This document shows, one piece after another, positions 1 through 10,399 of a DNA stretch of 33,657 bases (the stretch's first letter is position 1; the number at the start of each line of letters is the position of its first letter). Source of the stretch: Allochromatium warmingii (GTDB taxonomy: Bacteria; Pseudomonadota; Gammaproteobacteria; Chromatiales; Chromatiaceae). The notes below the pieces were generated by a model. The model saw only the letters and a program-made list of their open reading frames with translations, did not search any database and was not told the DNA's origin. The translations under genes and the position numbers were made by a program. The stretch covers positions 1 through 33,657 of the forward strand of contig NZ_FNOW01000030.1 of NCBI RefSeq assembly GCF_900107145.1. The letters run 5' to 3'.

Positions 1-28
1 TGGCGAAATCTTAGCTATAAATTAAGTT

Positions 29-51
29 TTGCTCAATCTTGGATTGAGCAA
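29..51. repeat. Short inverted repeat (stem-loop)
   Basis: Perfect 10-bp arms (TTGCTCAATC and its complement) separated by TTG. Neither side carries a clean run of T, so this is not a canonical intrinsic terminator. It could be an operator or the end of a transcript from the neighbouring region. Confidence 0.5.
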
Positions 52-148
52 TTTATTCCCTGGATTCTTATAGAGACTTAAGCAATTAACTATAATTTAC
101 GCTCACAAATCTGAAGCTCTGCGATCAAACAAAGCATCTTGCACGCCA

Positions 149-177
149 CATCGGGCGCTCAACACGAGCACCCGATG
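149..177 (-). terminator. Hairpin after the Pro-rich protein gene
   Basis: Arms 149-160 and 166-177 pair over 12 bp with a single mismatch around a 5-nt loop. It lies 13 nt beyond the stop codon of the minus-strand gene at 190. There is no immediate T run, only T-rich sequence further on, so termination is likely but not certain. Confidence 0.4.
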
Positions 178-189
178 CGCATTAGGTAC

Positions 190-981
190 TCAGCGAGCGG
201 GTGGCGCGTAAACGCCTGGGCCATAGCCGGGCGCATAGCCAGGCATATATCCGGGCACCGGCGCATAGCCCGGATGACCATAGGGCGTGGTCGGCATGGG
301 CATCGCCTCACGCATCTGACCCCAGTATTGACGCATCCGCTCTTCAGCTTCGCGGCGCATGGCTTCGTGTTGCACCATCATCTCAGCGCGTTGCTGTTCA
401 CGCTTGGCGGCCCAATCGCTGACCGAAGCCGGTGCCGGATCGGTTTGCGCCGACGCGGGAGCCTGAACCGGAGCGGGCATCTGTGTTGCTTGTGGAGCCA
501 ATGGCTGCGGATACTGCGGCAGAGCCATCTGCGGCGCGGGTGCCGCTGGAGCTGGTTGCAGCGGTTGCGTCATCTGCGGTGCAGCGGGCGGTGGTGCGAC
601 CGGAGCCGGAGCGGTAGTCTGCGCCGGTTCAGTCGGAGCCTTGAGTGCAGCGGCTGCATAGCTCGCAGGCGGCTGCTGTGGGGTCTGGTATGGCATCGAC
701 GTCGCGACTGGCTTGGCAGCCGGCGGTTGCGTGGTCGCGGCTGGTGCCGGTGCGGTCTCAGCCGGTGTGGTGTCGGTTTGATCCGATAACCCGGGAATCG
801 GTACTGGACTGAGCTTGGCAAGCGAGTTGAGCACCGAGGTGGCCGAGGTCTGGCCGCTCTCTTGATCGACAGAACTCAGATAAACATAGCCAAAGCCGAT
901 GACCGCTGCCCAAAGGACGAGCTTGGGAAACCAGCTCAAACTATTGGAACGCGCTGGGGCTTTTTCTTCGGAACTAGACAT
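190..981 (-). CDS. Pro/Ala-rich membrane-anchored protein, function unknown
   Basis: I do not recognise a family. The 263-residue protein has a polar N-terminus and one hydrophobic segment (about residues 17-36, WFPKLVLWAAVIGFGYVYL). A long Pro/Ala/Gln/Thr-rich low-complexity region follows (about 50-185), then a charged helix rich in Arg, Glu, Gln and Met (about 188-225). The tail is rich in Pro, Gly and Tyr, with repeats such as PGYAP and PGYMP. The likely topology is a single anchor with an extended periplasmic stalk. The start is supported by GGGAG about 10 nt upstream of the ATG. It lies 99 nt downstream of the thioinosine phosphorylase gene on the same strand, so co-transcription is possible. 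The Tyr/Gly/Pro tail loosely recalls structural or surface proteins, but no function can be assigned. Confidence 0.8.
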   Translation of the reverse strand: MSSSEEKAPARSNSLSWFPKLVLWAAVIGFGYVYLSSVDQESGQTSATSVLNSLAKLSPVPIPGLSDQTDTTPAETAPAPAATTQPPAAKPVATSMPYQTPQQPPASYAAAALKAPTEPAQTTAPAPVAPPPAAPQMTQPLQPAPAAPAPQMALPQYPQPLAPQATQMPAPVQAPASAQTDPAPASVSDWAAKREQQRAEMMVQHEAMRREAEERMRQYWGQMREAMPMPTTPYGHPGYAPVPGYMPGYAPGYGPGVYAPPAR

Positions 982-1080
982 GGTGTGTCACTCCCGCCGC
1001 GAGGCGAATACAAGGCGATTAAAGGGGATTTCAGTCTAAAGGGTGGAACTTGCATCGAACCGATCTCAACCGGCGTTTTT

Positions 1081-1836
<756 letters not shown>

Positions 1837-1869
1837 TTAAAGTTCTGAAGTCTACCGGAGAGTGCGGTT

Positions 1870-1890
1870 AGCTTCCAGTTACCAGCTTTC
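1870..1890. repeat. AGCTTTCAGC-type short repeat in the gyrA upstream region
   Basis: AGCTTCCAGTTACCAGCTTTC lies in the 268-nt gap between the phosphorylase and gyrA. It matches the same short repeat style found after dxs and after the third hybrid kinase. No strong promoter could be defined in this gap. Confidence 0.4.
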
Positions 1891-2095
1891 TGCGTTTTTC
1901 AGCGTTTTCAGCGGCCAACAGTCCATCTGACACACAGGGTACGCATCAGTTCTGGTCGCACCTCCCTTCCAGCATTGGCCCAGAAACGCGGCCTGTCCCC
2001 GTGGTCGTGGTAGAATTGGTCGGCTAAAACATCACGCCTGCGCGGTCACGCGCCCGCTTCCTGCCGCGCACCTCTAAAGTCGGTTTATCACGCCC

Positions 2096-4681
<2,586 letters not shown>

Positions 4682-4694
4682 ACTGCGAAATGTG

Positions 4695-4777
4695 AACCGC
4701 AAAGGCGCAAAGAACACGAAGATTTTAAATAATTAAAAAACTTTAAATCCCTTTGCGTTCTTTGCGCCTTTGCGGTT
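4695..4777. repeat. Long inverted repeat between gyrA and serC
   Basis: Arms 4695-4715 and 4757-4777 are perfect 21-bp complements, with an AT-rich 41-nt spacer whose flanks can partly continue the stem. The arm sequence (built from CGCAAAGGCGCAAAGAAC) resembles dispersed intergenic palindromes I recall from many proteobacteria. It could end gyrA transcription or be a small non-coding repeat element. Confidence 0.75.
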
Positions 4778-4810
4778 TAAAACTGTATCCAAACAATTAG
4801 AGGTATCAGA

Positions 4811-5893
4811 ATGGCTCGTGTCTATAACTTCAGTGCTGGCCCCGCCATGCTGCCGGAAGCAGTGCTGAATCAGGCCCGCGACGAGATGCTTGATTGGCGC
4901 GGCAGTGGTATGTGCGTGGCCGAAATGAGCCATCGCGGTAAGGAATTTATGGCGATTGCCGCCGAAGCTGAGGCCGATGTGCGCGAATTATTGGCGATTC
5001 CAGCCAATTATAAAGTCCTGTTTTTACAGGGCGGTGCATCGCTACAATTTGCAATGATTCCGATGAATCTATTGCGCGGTGCTGAGAGTGCCGACTATCT
5101 TAATACCGGCTCATGGTCGAAAAAAGCCATTGCTGAGGCGCGTCATTATGGCAAGGTGCATGTTGCTGCCACGACCGAGGCAAGTAAATTCACGTGCGCT
5201 CCCGCTCAAGCTGAATTAAATCTCAGTGCCGATGCGGCCTATGTCCATTACACGCCGAATGAAACCATCGAGGGCGTTGAATTTCCCTATGTCCCCGAAA
5301 TCGGTGACAGACCGCTGGTTGCCGATATGTCCTCGACCATTCTGTCGCGTCCGATTGATGTCGCAAAATTCGGATTGATTTATGCCGGTGCGCAGAAAAA
5401 TATCGGGCCGGCTGGTCTGACGATTGTGATTGTGCGCGAGGATTTAATCGGTCAGCCGATTCCGGGCACACCGACTATGCTGGATTATAAAATCCACGCC
5501 GATAATGAGTCGATGTATAACACTCCGCCGACCTATGCGTGGTATTTAGCCGGGCTGGTATTTAAATGGCTTAAAAATATGGGCGGTCTGGCGGCGATGG
5601 CTGAAATCAATGCTCGGAAAGCGCAAAAGCTGTATGACATCATTGATGCGTCTAGCTTTTATAGCAATCCAGTCGCGCTATCGGATCGTTCGTGGATGAA
5701 TGTGCCGTTTACGCTGGCGAATGCTGAACTCGATGAGCTGTTTTTAAAAGAAGCGAAGGCCGCCGGATTAACCACGCTCAAGGGGCATCGCTCAGTCGGC
5801 GGAATGCGGGCAAGCATTTATAACGCCATGCCCGAAGCTGGTGTGGATGCGCTTGTGGCCTTTATGCAGGACTTTGAGCGCCGCAACGGTTAA
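4811..5893 (+). CDS. serC: Phosphoserine aminotransferase
   Basis: The 360-residue SerC is a PLP-dependent class V aminotransferase. It converts 3-phosphohydroxypyruvate and glutamate to phosphoserine in serine synthesis, and also serves pyridoxine synthesis. The N-terminus [11 protein letters not shown] and the segment SHRGKEF are typical. The PLP-binding lysine is K196 in [10 protein letters not shown]. The C-terminal [17 protein letters not shown] is the substrate-binding Arg region. Length matches the family. The ATG at 4811 is preceded by a TAGAGG ribosome-binding site. The gene is monocistronic in appearance: a repeat lies upstream and a strong terminator directly downstream. Codon use is somewhat more AT-rich than in the flanking rlmD. 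Confidence 0.97.
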   Translation: MARVYNFSAGPAMLPEAVLNQARDEMLDWRGSGMCVAEMSHRGKEFMAIAAEAEADVRELLAIPANYKVLFLQGGASLQFAMIPMNLLRGAESADYLNTGSWSKKAIAEARHYGKVHVAATTEASKFTCAPAQAELNLSADAAYVHYTPNETIEGVEFPYVPEIGDRPLVADMSSTILSRPIDVAKFGLIYAGAQKNIGPAGLTIVIVREDLIGQPIPGTPTMLDYKIHADNESMYNTPPTYAWYLAGLVFKWLKNMGGLAAMAEINARKAQKLYDIIDASSFYSNPVALSDRSWMNVPFTLANAELDELFLKEAKAAGLTTLKGHRSVGGMRASIYNAMPEAGVDALVAFMQDFERRNG

Positions 5894-5901
5894 TTCGGCG
5901 A

Positions 5902-5955
5902 GCGCACGCGGTTCCTTGATTAGCGTCGAACCGTGTGCGCGTCCCGCTTTTTTTT
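5902..5955 (+). terminator. Rho-independent terminator of serC
   Basis: A 13-bp stem (5902-5914 with 5928-5940, one G-U pair) around a 13-nt loop is followed, seven nt later, by eight consecutive T at 5948-5955. It lies 8 nt after the serC stop codon and separates serC from rlmD. Confidence 0.85.
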
Positions 5956-5996
5956 GATTACTAACCGCCCCACTGCCTAACGATTCCAGCCGCCCC

Positions 5997-7325
5997 GTGT
6001 CGAGAAAATCCAAACCGCTTCCCGCGCCCATCGAGGCCGATATTCTCAGCCTGACCCATGAAGGGCGCGGCCTCACGCGCATTGACGGCAAAACCGTGTT
6101 CGTCGATGGCGCATTGCCCGGCGAGCGCGTGCGTCTGCGCTATACCCGCGTGCAACGCCGCTTCGACGAAGCCGAGGTCGAAGCCGTGCTCACCGCCTCA
6201 CCCGACCGCATCGCCCCGCACTGTGCGCATTTTGGCGTGTGCGGCGGCTGTGCGCTCCAACATCTGCATCCCGAAGCGCAAATTCGCATCAAGCATGAGA
6301 GTTTGCGCGATGTGTTGGAGCATCTTGGCAAGGTCACGCCTGAACGCTGGCTCGCTCCACTTACCGCCGAACCCTGGGGCTATCGCCGCAAAGCGCGGCT
6401 CGGTGTGCGCCATGTTGTCAAAAAAGGCCGCACGCTGGTTGGCTTTCGTGAGCGGCGCAACAGTTTTTTAGCCGATCTGCATCACTGTCCGGTGCTGCAT
6501 CCGCAGGTCGGCGAGCGGCTCGACGTGCTGGCCGCGACCATCGACCGGCTGAGTATCCGCGATCAGGTGCCGCAGATTGAACTGGCGATGGGCGATGGCC
6601 CCTGTGTCTTGGTGTTGCGCGTCATGCAGCCGCCGACAGCCGAGGACATCGCGCACCTGCTGGCACTCGGTGAGCGCGAAGGTTTCCACCTCTATTTACA
6701 AGAGGGCGGTATCGACAGCATTCGCCCGCTGCCCGGTCAAGCCGTCGATCTGCATTACAGCCTGCCTAATCACGGCGTTGAGATCGGCTTTTTGCCCAGT
6801 GATTTCACGCAGGTGAATCTGGAACTCAACCGGCGGATGATCGATCAGGCGCTCACGCTGCTCGATCCATCACCCGAGGCGACGGTACTGGATTTATTCT
6901 GCGGATTAGGCAATTTCACCCTACCGCTGGCGCGGCGAGCGGCGACGGTGGTTGGCGTCGAAGGCGATGCCGGACTGGTCGAGCGGGCGCGGCGCAATGC
7001 CGAACGCAATGGCTTGAGCAACGTGCAGTTTTATCTCGCTGATTTACAAGCTGAATTGAGCGACGCCGCACTCTGGACGCGCCAGCCGTTTACCCACGCG
7101 CTACTCGATCCGCCGCGCAGTGGTGCTTGGGAGGTGCTCGACTGGCTGCCACGTCTGGGCGTCGAGCGATTGGTCTATGTGTCCTGCTATCCGACCACCC
7201 TCGCGCGGGATGCCGAACGGCTGGTTCACACTCTCGGCTATCGTCTGCGGGCGGCGGGGGTGATGGATATGTTCCCGCACACCAGTCATGTTGAGTCGAT
7301 GGCGCTGTTTGAGCGGGTGCGCTGA
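5997..7325 (+). CDS. rlmD: 23S rRNA (uracil-1939-C5)-methyltransferase RlmD
   Basis: A 442-residue SAM-dependent methyltransferase that makes m5U1939 in 23S rRNA. An N-terminal TRAM domain (about 10-68) is followed by the [4Fe-4S] ligands C76, C82, C85 and C164 in CAHFGVCGGC and HHCPVLH, as in E. coli RumA. The methyltransferase domain has LDLFCGLGNFTLPLA, LLDPPRSGA and the catalytic cysteine C397 in YVSCYPTTLARD. The start is GTG at 5997, since no in-frame ATG precedes the TRAM domain. Upstream is the serC terminator, so it needs its own promoter or read-through. Its last 40 nt overlap the end of the convergent tyrosine-kinase-like gene. Confidence 0.96.
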   Translation: MSRKSKPLPAPIEADILSLTHEGRGLTRIDGKTVFVDGALPGERVRLRYTRVQRRFDEAEVEAVLTASPDRIAPHCAHFGVCGGCALQHLHPEAQIRIKHESLRDVLEHLGKVTPERWLAPLTAEPWGYRRKARLGVRHVVKKGRTLVGFRERRNSFLADLHHCPVLHPQVGERLDVLAATIDRLSIRDQVPQIELAMGDGPCVLVLRVMQPPTAEDIAHLLALGEREGFHLYLQEGGIDSIRPLPGQAVDLHYSLPNHGVEIGFLPSDFTQVNLELNRRMIDQALTLLDPSPEATVLDLFCGLGNFTLPLARRAATVVGVEGDAGLVERARRNAERNGLSNVQFYLADLQAELSDAALWTRQPFTHALLDPPRSGAWEVLDWLPRLGVERLVYVSCYPTTLARDAERLVHTLGYRLRAAGVMDMFPHTSHVESMALFERVR

Positions 7326-8161
7326 TCGGCATAGCGCGTCGCGGTACGCATGGTCGCCTTGTTCAGCACCATGCCCAAACATTGCGTGCCGAGCAATTCA
7401 TGGGCATACCGCAATTCAGCGCGACTCACCTGTCCAGCTTCCACCACCAGCAACACGGCATCCAGATGCGGCAGCCAAGTCAGCGCCGCATCTGTACCCA
7501 GCGGCGGCAGATCGAACAGGATGAACCCGCCGAGCGCGTGTGCAGTCAGTGCTGCCAGCGCCGCCGCTAATCCGGGCGCGGCGAACAGGTCAGCCGTGTC
7601 TGCAAATGCCTGACCGCCGGGCACAATCGTCAGGCGCTCCAGACCTGACGGCAGGATCAATGGGGCCAATGCGCGTTGCCCGAGCACGCATTCGCTCAAG
7701 CCCGGCGCATCACTGGGCGCAAAATACTGCCCGAGTGTACGCTGCGGCAAATCAGCATCGACTAAGCACACCGCTTGCTGTCTGTCCCGCGCCAAATTGA
7801 TCGCCAAATTGAGCGCCGTCGTTGTCTTGCCCGCACCGGCATTGAGGCTGGTGATCGCCAGTGTACGCAGGGCAGTCGCGTGCAACAGCGGCACCAACTG
7901 CGCACCGAGCTGTTCATAGGCTTCGCCAACGCCGCTGTACACGCTGGCCAATCCCAACGGATCATCCAGCAACAGCATCGACCCGTGCGCTGGATTCGGC
8001 AGCCCAGCCAGCGGCGGTTCTGGTGCGGACGCTGGATAGTCCGATGCAGTCGTAACCGTAATCGGACGTGGCGATGCCGGCTGCATCGGTTGTACGTGCT
8101 GCACCTGATGCAACTGCCGCTCGGCCCGCGCCCGCTCCATCGCTTTACGCAAGCGTTCCAT
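7286..8161 (-). CDS. CpsD/EpsG-type tyrosine-kinase-like ATPase
   Basis: A 291-residue cytoplasmic P-loop ATPase of the bacterial tyrosine kinase family, which partners a membrane chain-length protein in exopolysaccharide polymerisation. The N-terminus (MERLRKAMERAR) is of the type seen in exosortase-associated kinases. Walker A is SLNAGAGKT with K112, Walker A' is VCLVDADLPQ (D135, D137), and Walker B is FILFDLPP (D217). The start at 8161 is chosen because it lies 2 nt after the upstream gene's stop; the reading frame stays open to 8437, but that part only shadows the neighbour. The usual C-terminal tyrosine cluster is missing: the tail has a single Tyr. Autophosphorylation may therefore be reduced or absent. 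The 3' end overlaps rlmD by 40 nt, tail to tail. Confidence 0.85.
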   Translation of the reverse strand: MERLRKAMERARAERQLHQVQHVQPMQPASPRPITVTTASDYPASAPEPPLAGLPNPAHGSMLLLDDPLGLASVYSGVGEAYEQLGAQLVPLLHATALRTLAITSLNAGAGKTTTALNLAINLARDRQQAVCLVDADLPQRTLGQYFAPSDAPGLSECVLGQRALAPLILPSGLERLTIVPGGQAFADTADLFAAPGLAAALAALTAHALGGFILFDLPPLGTDAALTWLPHLDAVLLVVEAGQVSRAELRYAHELLGTQCLGMVLNKATMRTATRYADQRTRSNSAIDST

Positions 8162-8163
8162 CG

Positions 8164-9387
8164 TCAATTCCGCTCCATCTGCTTGGAAATCGCGCTCGGT
8201 AGCGCCTGCCACAGCCGCGCCCCGAATATTTCCAGCGGCATGACCAACTGTTGAAAAATACTCAGCGCCGCCAGCGTTAACATCACGGCGAGCATCCCCC
8301 GCACCAGCGTGCGCTTGATCCGCGCCTGACGTGCCGCCGCAGTCTCGATATACGGAATCACACCCAATAGCGGAATCGGGGCCGCAGCGTGCAACGCTCG
8401 CACCCCGCGCAGACCGCCGCCGCATCGTTCCAACCACGTCAACGGCAGCAGACTAGCCGCCACCGCCAATAGCACCCCAACCCCAAGCCAGGCGAAACGC
8501 TGCACCGCGTCCGGTTGAGTCGGAGCCGGTGGCGATTGGAGCAGCGTGAACCGTGCGCCCTGCTGCTCACGGGCCAGCGACTGCGCTTGTTCAGCATACA
8601 AACTGCGCTCACGCAGCGCCCGATACTTGGCGACGGTCTGTTGATAAGCCGCTGTCACTGCCGCAACCGCTTGCGCATCGCTCGGCTGTTGCTCCACGGC
8701 TGATAGCTGGGCTTGCAGCGCGGTGATTTCGGCGGCTAATTGTTCGGTCGCGGCATGCAATGGCGGCGGTGGACTGTGGTTAGAACGCGAGGCAGTTTCA
8801 TTTTCGCGCAGAAACAGCGCCGCCAATTCCTGCGTCACACTCTGGGCAACATGCGCCGCGGGATCGCGGAACGACAGCGTATAGGTGACGGTGACTTGGC
8901 GCGGCTCGCCGGCTAGCGTCGGACGCAGCGCGATGTCTGTCACCTGCACAGCGAGCTGCTGGCGCAACTGCGCCTGAGCCGCCTCCAAATTCGCACGCTG
9001 GCGCAAATTAGGATAAAGCGCCTGCTGTTCGATCACGGCGGCTAATTGGCTAGGCGACAGCACGCGCTGACTGATCAGCCGCAGACGGTGTTCGACATGC
9101 TGGCGCATCTGCGTCGGCGAGGTCGCCAGTTCTGATGGCAGCATCAGCGGCTCGATTCGCAGGGTCGCAGTCGAGCGATACAGGGGCGGAATCAATGGGT
9201 TGAACAGCGCCCAGAGCGCCCAGACGAGCGCGACTGGCACCATGATCGGCCAGCGGCGACGCATGAACGACCGGCGGTCTTTACTTGATATGACGCGCTG
9301 TTTTTCCACAAATCTTACGCTCGACGCGGCCCGATAGAGTTGGATTGAGCGCACCAGTGGCGGTCTCCCGCACGGCTCAACGCGCAT
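8164..9387 (-). CDS. Wzz/EpsF-type polysaccharide chain-length determinant
   Basis: An inner-membrane polysaccharide co-polymerase that sets chain length together with the kinase encoded 2 nt downstream. One membrane segment lies near the N-terminus (about 46-66, WPIMVPVALVWALWALF). A periplasmic region with coiled-coil stretches rich in Ala, Gln and Glu follows (about 70-290), then a second membrane segment (about 296-318), a GVIPYIET-like motif typical of the family, and a third hydrophobic segment (about 367-387). The start is uncertain. The ATG at 9387 gives 407 residues with an atypical leader. A GTG at 9309 or the ATG at 9264 (MRRRWPIM) would remove most or all of the cytoplasmic leader. 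No glycosyltransferase, flippase or polymerase gene is nearby. Confidence 0.8.
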   Translation of the reverse strand: MRVEPCGRPPLVRSIQLYRAASSVRFVEKQRVISSKDRRSFMRRRWPIMVPVALVWALWALFNPLIPPLYRSTATLRIEPLMLPSELATSPTQMRQHVEHRLRLISQRVLSPSQLAAVIEQQALYPNLRQRANLEAAQAQLRQQLAVQVTDIALRPTLAGEPRQVTVTYTLSFRDPAAHVAQSVTQELAALFLRENETASRSNHSPPPPLHAATEQLAAEITALQAQLSAVEQQPSDAQAVAAVTAAYQQTVAKYRALRERSLYAEQAQSLAREQQGARFTLLQSPPAPTQPDAVQRFAWLGVGVLLAVAASLLPLTWLERCGGGLRGVRALHAAAPIPLLGVIPYIETAAARQARIKRTLVRGMLAVMLTLAALSIFQQLVMPLEIFGARLWQALPSAISKQMERN

Positions 9388-9414
9388 GCCCGATTGCGCG
9401 GTGCGCGGGCTTGA

Positions 9415-9444
9415 TGTATAGTTTACCGCTTATCGAACGCTGAA
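9415..9444 (-). promoter_or_regulatory. Candidate promoter for the chain-length/kinase pair
   Basis: On the minus strand TTCAGC (9439-9444) and TATACA (9415-9420) are separated by 18 nt, giving a good -10 and a weak -35. The expected transcript start lies about 20 nt before the ATG at 9387. Based on consensus only. Confidence 0.35.
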
Positions 9445-9501
9445 GACGAGCCATCGTGTCCCGCACACTTGGCTAGATGCGCTTCGATTGCTGCCGGTTT
9501 C

Positions 9502-9592
9502 GGAGAGGTGTCCGAGTGGTTTAAGGAGCACGCCTGGAAAGTGTGTATAGGCTAAACCCCTATCGAGGGTTCGAATCCCTCTCTCTCCGCCA
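9502..9592 (+). tRNA. tRNA-Ser (anticodon GGA)
   Basis: A complete class II tRNA with encoded CCA. The acceptor arm pairs GGAGAGG with TCTCTCC (last pair G-U), with discriminator G. The anticodon loop CTGGAAA has GGA at 9536-9538. A long variable arm (around TATAGGCTAAACCCCTATC) and the T arm GGGTTCGAATCCC follow. GGA reads UCC and UCU serine codons. It stands alone between the polysaccharide pair and the BaeR-like regulator. Confidence 0.97.
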
Positions 9593-9679
9593 TTCAATCA
9601 AGCTGTTAAAAGCAAGTCCCCCGCTACGCCTGAATTCAACATTTCCGACAGATTGCTGTCTGTCGGGCGGCGCACACCC

Positions 9680-10399
9680 ATGACCACCCCCGAAACCCCA
9701 CATCTACTCATCGTCGAGGACGAAGAACGGCTGGCGCGGCTGGTCGCCGATTATCTACGTGCCGCCGGGTATCGGGTGCAGCATCTCGCTGAGGGCAGCG
9801 GCGTAGTCGAGTGGGTGCGGCGCGAGCGCCCGGATTTGATCCTGCTCGATCTGATGCTCCCCGGCAAAGACGGGCTGGACATCTGCCGCGACATCCGCAC
9901 CGAAAGCGCCGTGCCGATCATCATTACCACCGCACGGGTTGAGGAAATCGACCGCCTGCTCGGACTGGAACTCGGCGCGGATGATTATATGTGTAAACCC
10001 TACAGTCCGCGTGAGCTGGTGGCGCGGGTTAAAGCTGTCCTGCGGCGCACGCTGGCCGTTGAACCGCCGCTGGAATCGGGGCCGCTGACCTTGCTCCGCG
10101 ATGAATTGCGGGTGCGTGCCGGTGACGGTGAGATCGAATTGACGGCGGTCGAATTTGCGCTGCTCGAAACGCTCTACAGTGCCCCAGGGCGGATCTTTTC
10201 GCGGGATCGGCTGATGGATCGCATCTATCGCGATCATCGCATTGTGTCAGATCGCACCATCGACAGTCATGTCAAAAAACTCCGCCGCAAGCTTGCCGAT
10301 GTGGTACCCGATCACGAGCTAATTCATTCGGTGTATGGCGTCGGCTATCGTTACGAAGATCTGCTTCCAGCGGCCAGCGATCAGCCGCCAGCCGCTTAG
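9680..10399 (+). CDS. BaeR-like OmpR-family response regulator, orphan
   Basis: A 239-residue DNA-binding response regulator. The receiver domain (about 8-120) has the acidic pocket E13/D14, the phospho-acceptor D57 in LILLDLMLPG, and a K in CKPYSPREL. The winged-helix OmpR domain (about 140-228) has SRDRLMDRIY and RTIDSHVKKLRRKL. The stretches EEIDRLLGLELGADDYMCKP and VSDRTIDSHVKK are close to E. coli BaeR as I recall it. The frame opens at a TTG (9653), but the ATG at 9680 gives the normal N-terminus. No BaeS-type kinase is adjacent; the neighbour is convergent. Its TAG stop overlaps the TAA of the convergent aldolase gene within the four bases TTAG. Confidence 0.92.
   Translation: MTTPETPHLLIVEDEERLARLVADYLRAAGYRVQHLAEGSGVVEWVRRERPDLILLDLMLPGKDGLDICRDIRTESAVPIIITTARVEEIDRLLGLELGADDYMCKPYSPRELVARVKAVLRRTLAVEPPLESGPLTLLRDELRVRAGDGEIELTAVEFALLETLYSAPGRIFSRDRLMDRIYRDHRIVSDRTIDSHVKKLRRKLADVVPDHELIHSVYGVGYRYEDLLPAASDQPPAA

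Larger units (their letters stand above)
1..189. other. Gene-free AT-rich left edge
   Basis: No convincing coding region. It contains an inverted repeat at 29-51 (10-bp arms, 3-nt loop), an exact TATAAT at 91-96 on the plus strand, and a second hairpin at 149-177 just beyond the stop of the minus-strand gene that ends at 190. The first 120 bases are clearly more AT-rich than the genes that follow. Confidence 0.6.

Noticed and set aside
139..789. 216-codon plus-strand frame opposite the Pro-rich protein
   Set aside because: The Arg/Leu/Ser/Trp-rich sequence mirrors the proline-rich repeats on the other strand. The minus-strand gene has the better start, ribosome-binding site and membrane segment.
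8162..8437. N-terminal extension of the kinase-like gene
   Set aside because: It overlaps the chain-length gene in another frame and has a Gly/Ala/Arg-rich shadow composition. The ATG at 8161 sits 2 nt after the upstream stop.
9502..9592. tRNA-Ser or tRNA-Leu as integration site of a genomic island
   Set aside because: No integrase and no direct repeat of the tRNA 3' ends was seen in the window.
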